Source of the DNA: Nothopassalora personata
Lineage: Eukaryota > Ascomycota > Dothideomycetes > Mycosphaerellales > Mycosphaerellaceae
Length of the DNA: 64,000 nucleotides
Reading direction: 5' to 3'
Assembly (NCBI GenBank): GCA_033816765.1
Contig: CM066290.1
Location: 1,674,001-1,738,000 of the forward strand
Positions within the stretch are counted from its first letter, which is position 1. The number at the start of each line of letters is the position of its first letter. Positions 57,200-64,000 of this stretch are shown in pieces. The position numbers and the translations under genes were made by a program. The notes under the pieces were generated by a model. That model ran no database searches and had not been told where the DNA came from. It saw nothing but the letters and a program-made list of their open reading frames with translations.

Positions 57200-58450
57200 T
57201 ATGGTCGTCGAGAGTCTCAGCAACCGCCGCCAGTCGACGGTGGCCGAGCAGCATGTACAGTACACATGGCGGGCTTCGTCTTCGAGGCTGTATTCTGGGT
57301 TGCGTTCTCGTCAGATTTTGAGCTTCGTGGTTCAGGTTCACTGACATGGTCAGGCTTTCCAACATACTTCGGTGTCTTCTAGCAGCACTACTTCGAGCAT
57401 GCTCGGTTCGAAGGTGACGTCACCAACATTATGCTGGTCGGCATTGTCGCTCAGTCACTGCACTATGTCGGTGCTCCATCCGTACCCTGTGCAACGATGA
57501 TGTTGCCAGACTATCACGATACATGATCTGGCTGGGCTGTTCACTAGCTGTTCTGGATTCGTCACCGCTTCGTTTGCGTCGTCGGGTAGAGCTCTGATTG
57601 CGATTTAAGGGCTCGTCTGAGGGCTCGGCTTCGTCGCCATGACTTACCCAATCGTCAGCATGATCAATGAGTGGTGGGCGGCTCGCAAGGTTATGGCATT
57701 TTGGATGATATTGGCACCTTCGGGCCTTGTTGGGACTGTTCCCTCACGACCCTGCAAGCCTGTGCCGCTGGTCCTGCAGTCCTCAGGTTGCCCCTGCTAC
57801 TCCTACTTGAGGACGGCTACCGATGGTACAAGGATCTCACTCATGGAGAACAACAAGCCGGGCGTTCACGAAGCGGCCACTGTTCTGACTGTTCGATACC
57901 TCGATCGTCTTGGATCCTTCTTCCCGCCAGTTTTCCTGCCAACCTATGCAGCATCCCTTGACCTCATCTCCGTCAATGGCGCGCTGTTATGTCGTGTATG
58001 TCAATGGCACAAATCCTTGGCCAGTTCTCCTTTGGCTTCATTTCCAACGAGCGGTTCCCAATCAGCAGTCTCTCACTTTGGTACTGTCTAGCGGCAGCTA
58101 TGTCAGCGCTCACACTACCGGGCTTGCAACATTTATGGCGGTACTAATACCGTTCAGCCTCTATTCGGCTTCTTCGCAAGTAAATACACGATGCCTTCTG
58201 CCCGTGTCTGAGATACCCGCACTGCATCTCCAGCTCAGGAGAAGTCCTTGAAACCTACTCTATAATGTTCGAGTATAGCTAATATCCTTCTGTTCAGGGC
58301 TTTGGGTTTGGAACCATGACTTTGGCAATGGGCAAATTTATGCCGTATTTGTGGTCCTGCAAGGCAGTGGCAACATCCTGGTCGGGCCTCTGTCGAATGA
58401 TCAATCGAACTCGCAAGTCGAGTATCACTGTATGACAATGTAGTAAATCG
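57200..58450 (+). pseudogene. Broken MFS monocarboxylate-transporter-like gene
   Basis: Plus-strand fragments line up with a fungal MCT-type permease. PPVDGG and AGFVFEAVFWVAF give the first helix near 57.23-57.3 kb, with FPTYFGVF after it. Then come NIMLVGIVAQSLHYVGAPSV, GFVAMTYPIVSMINEWWAAR near 57.65 kb, SMAQILGQFSFGFISNERFP near 58.0 kb, and LQGSGNILVGPLSN near 58.36 kb. They fall in different frames with several stops between them (for example right after FGVF), so the gene is not functional. Substrate unknown. By position it could have served the aromatic catabolic genes. Confidence 0.72.
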
Positions 58451-58590
58451 CCAAGAAAGTGTCGTCAGTCCCATACCTTTTGCTCGTTGGATATCGGGTC
58501 TCGAACAACCTCTTGGCAGGCTTTCCAACATCGCCATCATTACCGAAGCAGTACCTCATCACGCGACGAGAACATCGTCGCCTTTCCTCG

Positions 58591-59537
58591 AATGATTGAA
58601 GTTCGCAATGCCGGTGTCAAAGGACTCGGTATCTTCGCGACCAGGCCTATACGTCGAGGAACCAGGAAATCCTGCTGAAAAGGCTCTGATCAGAGTAGAG
58701 AGAGAAAGTGGCGTATTCGCCGCGTCCCGCAGACTCGACAGGAAGGATGAAGAGGAGCTGTTGAGATTGTCTGTGCATCCTGTGCGGAAGTCTGCGGTGT
58801 TGACTTGGACTCAAGCTGCCTGGCATGCGCTGCTGCCGGACAAGCATGGCCATGAAAGTATCGCGAAGCCGATAACATCTTTCTGGACAGCACTACTGAA
58901 ATACCCGACACTCCTGGAAATCTTCCGCAACAATAATTTCGACATCGGTCAAGGCCAACAAGCGCTTTTCGGCGACATCTGTCGCTTGAACCATGCCTGT
59001 GTACCGAACTGCCAGGGTAATTTCAACAAAGCGCTTGATAGCTTTACGGTCCATTCTCTCAAGCCAATTGAGGAGAACGAGGAGCTCACACTCAGCTACT
59101 TGAGCGAACACGGCGCCCTGAAAGATTCTCGGCAAGGACGTCTAAGACAGCGATACGGTTTCCTTTGCGACTGTCCAGCGTGTGATACTACGAGCCCTCG
59201 TGGCAAAGCAGGCGAGGAGCGGCGAATTCATCTCCAGGGACTGCTGCATGAGTTCGCGGAAGATGCTGAGAGGCGTGGAGGTCCAAGTCTGAAGGCCGAG
59301 CTTGAAATGACGATGAAGCTTATTACTGTCTATGAGAGTGAGGGTATAGCAGGTCGAGAGCTCGCCACCATGTATTTGACGGCTGCCGAGACTGCGCTTA
59401 AGCTCGATAAACGGGATGAGGCACGGCGGTTGGCACAAAGAGGGTGGCAGTTGGATCTGGACTGTGTGGGCGAAGATAGCGATTTGTTCCAGCAGACGGC
59501 GCAGCGCGTCAAAGTTTTGTTGTCAGCGACTGAATAG
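58591..59537 (+). pseudogene. SET-domain protein gene with a frameshift near its N-terminus
   Basis: The ATG at 58591 starts MIEVRNAGVKGLGIFATRPI, a typical SET start. At about 58665-58676 the frame shifts by one base (RGTRKS then AEKALIRVER in another frame). From there the reading is continuous to the stop at 59537. The SET core is good: FGDICRLNHACVPNCQGNFN, EENEELTLSYL, and the post-SET cysteines FLCDCPACD. It is followed by a helical TPR-like C-terminus (TMYLTAAETALKLDKRDEAR). No MYND finger is visible. Intact, it would be about 315 aa and a likely protein lysine methyltransferase. A sequencing indel cannot be excluded. Confidence 0.75.
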
Positions 59538-59941
59538 ACTGGCAGTCTTGTAGGGTTCCGTCGATCAACATCTTGCTCCACTCCTCATTCGTTATATCCT
59601 GCACTACCCTGCGTCCCACTTTCAGCTCATCTCCTCGCTTGTGTATGGTCTAATACTGTCCTCATGCTTCACATGTTGTGCACAAAGCCGTAGGCAATCT
59701 GCGTACGCACCCAAGCGCACACTCTCACCGCTAAAGACTACGCAGCGGATGTGTTGCATCGAATTCATCCAGTAGCCCAAGGGTGCGACAGTGTTTGGTA
59801 CACGCAATGGATATCTCCAACGCCCAGCGATGCGGCCCTTCTCCAGCATTGCAAAACCCCATACCCGCAACCCTCGACCCTCTCCCTCAACGCATCATCC
59901 CCCCTACCAACCTAGAGCTAAACCTCTCCCAGGCGCGTCCC
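59538..59941. other. Convergent intergenic region
   Basis: Lies between the stops of the SET gene and FMC1. Nothing recognised. Confidence 0.45.
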
Positions 59942-60286
59942 TCACTTCTCCACCTCCACCGGCAACTCCATCCCCACCCTCCTCGCCGTCAACCTCACCT
60001 TCTCCTCCTCACTCATGTTCATGCCCGGGTTATACCTTTCCAACAACGTAGTATACTGCCTCTGCGCCGCAAGATACTGCACAAACTGCTCGCCCTCAGC
60101 GATGCGATGCTCCAGCGGTTTTTGCGCTTGATGCGCCAACGATGGGGAGTCCTGTGGGCCAGCGAAATCTAGTCGGATGTGTTTCTGGATGGGCGAGGGG
60201 TTGGCTAGGATGGAGGGTGAGCGGGCGGGTAGCTCGCGGAGGAGGCGGCGGTAGAGGGCGCGGGCTTGGGTGGTGTGGTGGAACAT
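59942..60286 (-). CDS. FMC1: LYR-family mitochondrial protein FMC1 (ATP synthase assembly factor)
   Basis: Single exon, 114 aa. The N-terminus carries the LYR-type motif ALYRRLLRELP, and the middle has IRLDFAGPQ. FMC1 proteins are small (about 110-155 aa), act in the mitochondrial matrix and stabilise Atp12 for assembly of the F1 sector at high temperature in yeast. Length and motif fit. Assignment to FMC1 rather than another LYR protein rests on overall resemblance. The promoter side is next to an unusual minisatellite. Confidence 0.78.
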   Translation of the reverse strand: MFHHTTQARALYRRLLRELPARSPSILANPSPIQKHIRLDFAGPQDSPSLAHQAQKPLEHRIAEGEQFVQYLAAQRQYTTLLERYNPGMNMSEEEKVRLTARRVGMELPVEVEK

Positions 60287-60430
60287 TGTGAGGGGGGTGG
60301 TGGTGGTGAGGTTTGATATGGAGATTACGTGGGAGAGTTGAGGTGTGGCAGTATTGAGGCCGAGGAAGGCTTCGGAGCTGAGGCCGGGTGATACAGTACA
60401 TCACCGCGACCTTTGCCAATAATGCGAGTG

Positions 60431-60703
60431 TGATAAATTTGTCACAAATTTGTGACAATCGCGCCCCTTTGTGACAAGTTTGTGACAAACGCCCCCTTTT
60501 GGGATAAATTTGTGACAATGCCCCCCGTTTGTGACAAATCTGTAACAGATCTGTGGCAATCGCCCTATTTGGACAAATTTATAGCAAAATTGTAACAATG
60601 CCCCCCTACCTGTGGCAGAATCTGTAACAATCGCCCCATTTGTGACAAATTCGTAACAATGCCGCCCCCCCCATCTGTGACAAGCTTGTGACAAATTTGT
60701 GAG
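60431..60703 (-). repeat. Minisatellite of TTTGTGACAA/CGCCCC units
   Basis: Roughly nine to ten degenerate units combine (A)AATTTGTGACAA with a C-rich spacer such as TCGCCCC or TGCCCCCC, in one orientation with slight variation. It starts about 145 bp upstream of the FMC1 start codon. The spacers contain short C homopolymers. Open frames through it are repeat artefacts. Confidence 0.85.
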
Positions 60704-60765
60704 TAAAGCCGGCCGCGGAAATGGGCCGCTTTCCCAGCACGGCCACGCGTGTGACCCTTCCTGAA

Positions 60766-60791
60766 TTCGGACTTTAACATTAAAGTCCGAA
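60766..60791. repeat. 12-bp inverted repeat with 2-nt loop
   Basis: TTCGGACTTTAA, CA, TTAAAGTCCGAA: perfect arms. It lies beside the minisatellite, between the divergent FMC1 gene and the 3' end of the Apd1-like gene. It could be a hairpin or a terminus of a small element. Confidence 0.8.
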
Positions 60792-61279
60792 AGTGGCACT
60801 TAACTGTCCAAACGACGATCTCACTTGGCAGCGACACCCTCTATGGTAATCACGTTGAGCATGTTTCACTGTCTTGCAAAGAGGACAAATCGCTACCACG
60901 CGTCCAGCTTCCCGGCGTCACGAATGTCCGATCACCAGCGGCAGGAATCACACGATGCCACGCAATGCTATGCGTGCCGTCCACGTGAACCGGCTTTGCT
61001 GTGAACCTTCTTCCAACAACACGAACTCTACAGATCCCACTTTGAACCTTCTCCACGGACAATCTCTAGTCGAACTCTGTGAGCATCAAATGACAGGGTG
61101 ACAACAAGCTGGAGTCCACTCGTGTATCGTCACGGCTATTTGAAGCGCGATCGTTGCCCGTGTAGGTCTGTATATCTAGGATGATGGTGCTGTTCAGGTG
61201 CGTCTGTCGACACTTTCATCATGTATCGTCCCACCGCTGCTGCTGCCCACGTGGCCATCGTGGTAGTTGTGCTACGCGA
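60792..61279. other. Intergenic DNA
   Basis: No supported gene or repeat beyond the inverted repeat at its edge. Confidence 0.45.
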
Positions 61280-62389
61280 TTACCAACTCACAACACCCTT
61301 CTCGCGATCAAACCCTCCTCGTAACTGCCGCTCCGGTTTCACTACCTTGCCTTGCAGCACTGTATAGCGAATGACGTTCTCGCAGTCCTCAGGCCGTATC
61401 CTCGCTAGCCAGATACATTGTGCTGCCTCGCCTTCTACGTCTCCACCCACGACCTTCTGATCGGTGGTGCCTTCGATCTGCTCCTGTACTGTCCGACTCC
61501 GCTCCGCTCTGCGATAGACCATCATGTTCGCGCTGTACTTGTGGCCGCCAGTATGCGAGATGAAGATTATGCCCACGCCGCCGGGTCGGTTGTCGTCCAG
61601 GTCGCGGTATAGACCGAGAGGTCGAAGGTGGCGTTCGAGCTCTTTCTTTAGTAGAGGCGCAGATTGGCCGCAGCGAGCATCTCGAGTAGCTTGTGAGCAG
61701 ACGAGGATGATGTATTTGTGTGGGCAGGCTCGTAGCGAGAGGCCAGCTGGGAGGTCTTTCGGTATCGAAGGCATAGGGACCTTTTCAATCAACGCAGGAT
61801 CTGACACTGAGCCATTGCCGTTCGTCACGCCATTGGCGGGCGAGTGCTGCGGCAGAGGTGTTGTGTTGGTAGGGGCGGTGTTGATGACGCTTCGTATCAG
61901 CTCGGGGACGTGTCTCGGCGTGACGTTGTCGACATAGGTGAAGGCCGGCATGAGCAGGACTGTAGTCGCCTTGTCTTCGCCGTACGGATCGCCATGTTCC
62001 GGTGTCGGGATGTTGCTAGCACTGAGCATGAGCTTGCCGTCAACATTGCTCATGTGCTTCCCAATCGCCTCCATCACGCTGCCCTTCTCGTCTTCCACGC
62101 TCCGCACCCAGTCCGTCTTGCCCGTGGCGACAAGGAGGTGCCTGTTCCAGCCTTTGATGCCGCCATAAAGCCGGTCGTCTTCCTCGATGCTGAACTTCTT
62201 CGGGTATGAAATGCTGCAGCTCGCGCAGTCGTGGAGGCAGTCGTCGCCGTCTACCTCGGGTTTCGTCCGGGGAAAGAGCGCGTCGATGCCTTTGGCCGTC
62301 TTGAAGCCATCTCCGCGATCTTTGACTTCGTCGTTGGCCGGCGCGCCAAATATCCCTTGGAACATGGCCTTTGGCTTGAATCTACCCAT
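61280..62389 (-). CDS. Sucrase/ferredoxin-like [2Fe-2S] protein (Apd1/Aim32 family)
   Basis: Single exon, 369 aa, start at ATG 62389. The N-terminal half has CLHDCASCSISYPKKF and a thioredoxin-like region (HLLVATGKTDWVRSVEDEKG). The C-terminal thioredoxin-like ferredoxin domain has the motifs YIILVCSQATRDARCGQSAP and FISHTGGHKYSANMMVYRR. In Apd1 proteins the two Cys of the first and the two His of H-x-G-G-H bind a [2Fe-2S] cluster with unusual His coordination; both are present here. A Ser/Asn/Pro-rich insert separates the halves. In yeast Apd1 is cytosolic and linked to hydroxyurea and redox-cycler sensitivity. The tail KPERQLRGGFDREKG ends in GVVSW; yeast Apd1 also ends in a tryptophan, which serves as a targeting signal for cytosolic Fe-S assembly. 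Confidence 0.9.
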   Translation of the reverse strand: MGRFKPKAMFQGIFGAPANDEVKDRGDGFKTAKGIDALFPRTKPEVDGDDCLHDCASCSISYPKKFSIEEDDRLYGGIKGWNRHLLVATGKTDWVRSVEDEKGSVMEAIGKHMSNVDGKLMLSASNIPTPEHGDPYGEDKATTVLLMPAFTYVDNVTPRHVPELIRSVINTAPTNTTPLPQHSPANGVTNGNGSVSDPALIEKVPMPSIPKDLPAGLSLRACPHKYIILVCSQATRDARCGQSAPLLKKELERHLRPLGLYRDLDDNRPGGVGIIFISHTGGHKYSANMMVYRRAERSRTVQEQIEGTTDQKVVGGDVEGEAAQCIWLARIRPEDCENVIRYTVLQGKVVKPERQLRGGFDREKGVVSW

Positions 62390-63220
62390 GATGCGGCCGA
62401 GCTCGAGGCTTGACGAGAATCAGTTGATCTGATAACCGGACGTCTGCGCGTCGCCTTCTCCGTCGGAAGTTGTGGGCAGGCAAGCAGGGTTGACAGGGCG
62501 AGTCGGTATGATCGGAATTAGCGCGAATTGCTCTTGTAAACAGCAAAGGTCAGCATCGTATGTACTGGCGGTAGCAGTGAGAATATATCTGCCTTGATGT
62601 TGTTACTCGGCTCCGACCGTGCGAATGCAGTAAGAGCAAGCTCGGAGAACGGAATTACGCTCGCCGAGATGCTCTTGTGACAGACACCTCAGGCCAACGG
62701 CTTAGTGCATTCGAAGCAGGGTAGGTTATAACATTCGCTGCGAGAATCGATCGATTATCGCACGCATTCTCACGCGCGATCCAATCTGTATAGCGGGACT
62801 TGCGATCGTTACTCGCACACCATGGGTGGTAACAACCGACGTCGGTATTTCGTATTACGGCTCGTCTAGGTAGCGATATAGCTGTCTTCGGGTACCGCCG
62901 GGGATATTTGGGCATATCTACGCCTAGGATAAATTGCCTTAGGCTAATATCGGCCTTTATACCATCTCTCTAAGGGTGACTCGACGATCGGTCAACCTCT
63001 CATCGTGGGTCGCTCTGTCCGAGCAGCAACCGTACGACCCTGGCACGCGATTTCCTAGCATCGCTACATCAGCAACAGTCACAGCTGTTATATCAATGGA
63101 CGCAAGTCGGAGCGGTAGGTGGGCTTAGAAGTCATTCAACAATTCTAGTTGCGACCTCACCTGTTTCCTGAGCGACTTACTTCCAGGCAAATGGGAATCA
63201 ACGGATGAGGCGCATACAGC
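62390..63220. other. Intergenic DNA with a possible old RIP-mutated patch
   Basis: No gene recognised. The part at about 62830-62990 is TpA-rich and CpA-poor (for example CGATATAGC, CTACGCCTAGGATAA), resembling the transposon block, and may be a small transposon relic; I could not identify an element. Confidence 0.35.
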
Positions 63221-64000
63221 ATGACCTCCCAACCCACACAGATCATATTCCTCACCGGAGCACCAGCTGCCAACGACTTGCGCTGGAACGAGCTCAACCT
63301 CACGGCATACTTTGGCGCCCAGTTTCGACGATATCTGGGCGACTGCATTGAGGAAGACAGTACCACACAGATCGCCACAACACCAGCATCCCATCCATCG
63401 GCCAAGTGGCGTGCCGTCCCAATGCCCGAAAACGCGGCAAAGCAGCCAAGCGACAGAGCAGAAGGCACACAGTCGTTATCCTTCGGCAAAGCCTTCCACG
63501 AAGACGGCGACGATCTCGACCACAAACGTTTCCTTGAGCATTCTTTGGCGGCACTGCAGAGTCTGGAGTCTTCGGAGATTGAAGCGCCTGAGGGCACGTA
63601 CCTCGACGACACCACCACTATGAGGTTGGGCTCTTTTGGCGGCACACTTGCATCAGAGCTGTCGTTACAGGAAAGCGACGACTCTATGGTCACTGCCTCT
63701 TCGGAACAAGTCGGACCGCAGGTGACTGTGTTCGAAGGTCCACTCACTGATCTGACGCGTATACCAAACGCGCAACATCTTCGAGCGATACAACCCCAGA
63801 CAATGACTGTCAACGTCCTTGCTTCGGTTATCGTGGTCAAGCCGCCTCGCACCGTACGCTTACGGCGCCGTGACGCAGAGATGGACATCATCGAGGTGAT
63901 ATTCGGCGACGAAACCAAAGCGAATTTCACCATCAGCTTCTGGCTGACCCCTGCCGACAGTCAAGCGACACGTACATCAACCCAAGGCAGTCTGCGGGAG
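63221..64000 (+). CDS. Uncharacterised protein, 5' part only (runs off the window)
   Basis: From ATG 63221 (MTSQPTQIIFLTGAPAANDL) a single frame stays open for exactly 260 codons to the window edge. The opposite-strand frames over it look like shadows. The start region has LNLTAYFGAQFRRYLGD. A long acidic, Ser/Thr-rich stretch follows. Near the end a beta-rich segment TMTVNVLASVIVVKPPRTVRL and IIEVIFGDETKANFTISFWL looks like the first strands of an OB-fold nucleic-acid-binding domain. That assignment is an impression from the strand pattern, not a recognised motif. I do not know the gene; its end lies outside the window. Confidence 0.75.
   Translation, partial: MTSQPTQIIFLTGAPAANDLRWNELNLTAYFGAQFRRYLGDCIEEDSTTQIATTPASHPSAKWRAVPMPENAAKQPSDRAEGTQSLSFGKAFHEDGDDLDHKRFLEHSLAALQSLESSEIEAPEGTYLDDTTTMRLGSFGGTLASELSLQESDDSMVTASSEQVGPQVTVFEGPLTDLTRIPNAQHLRAIQPQTMTVNVLASVIVVKPPRTVRLRRRDAEMDIIEVIFGDETKANFTISFWLTPADSQATRTSTQGSLRE

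Noticed and set aside
60401..60837. Minus-strand open frames with repeated CHKFVTNLS-type residues
   Set aside because: They are translations of the minisatellite, not genes.

Overview
The window looks like nuclear DNA of a filamentous ascomycete (Pezizomycotina, probably Dothideomycetes; the class is an inference). Genes sit on both strands and carry short GT-AG introns of about 40-130 bp. They include fungal families such as a cerevisin-type vacuolar protease, DOMON-cytochrome b561, Apd1-like and a fungal TPR/SET protein. A large retrotransposon block carries the CpA-to-TpA mutation signature of repeat-induced point mutation (RIP).

Left arm (1-19 kb): a 2-oxoglutarate/Fe(II) oxygenase; an eight-exon BEACH/WD40 protein on the minus strand (about 2,476 aa); a vacuolar subtilisin; RIO1 kinase, divergent from a mitochondrial protein; and a fragment of an LtrA-family membrane protein.

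Middle (19.3-41.6 kb): a TPR/SET-domain gene is split by a 19.7-kb nested transposon block. The outer element is a minus-strand Ty1/copia retrotransposon with 176-bp LTRs TGTTG...CAACA and a 5-bp target duplication GCCGT. Its primer site matches an initiator-tRNA(Met) half-molecule. Inside it lies a minus-strand Ty3/gypsy element with 388-bp LTRs, gag, protease, RT, RNase H, integrase and an unexplained extra ORF. Two short GC-rich insertions that escaped RIP (130 and 326 bp) sit in the copia part; the larger has its own 5-bp target duplication. The copia element also holds a plus-strand, cysteine-rich DUF3716-like remnant opposite to its own genes.

Right arm (41.7-64 kb): a membrane-anchored aspartic-protease-like protein that appears to lack both catalytic aspartates; a DOMON-cytochrome b561 protein; and a secreted carboxylesterase. 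Then comes a cluster whose four core genes match successive steps of 3-hydroxyanthranilate breakdown: 3-hydroxyanthranilate dioxygenase, ACMS decarboxylase, a 2-aminomuconate-semialdehyde-type dehydrogenase and a RidA/2-aminomuconate-deaminase-like protein. Beside them are wrecked copies of a class III aminotransferase and an MFS monocarboxylate transporter, and a frameshifted SET gene. The dehydrogenase has an in-frame stop and the dioxygenase lacks one metal-site cysteine, so the cluster looks as if it is decaying. The window ends with FMC1, a minisatellite, an Apd1-like Fe-S protein and the 5' part of an unrecognised gene.

Introns and joins were worked out by eye from splice sites, reading frame and family resemblance, and were not confirmed with transcripts. 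I saw no tRNA, rRNA or CRISPR array.
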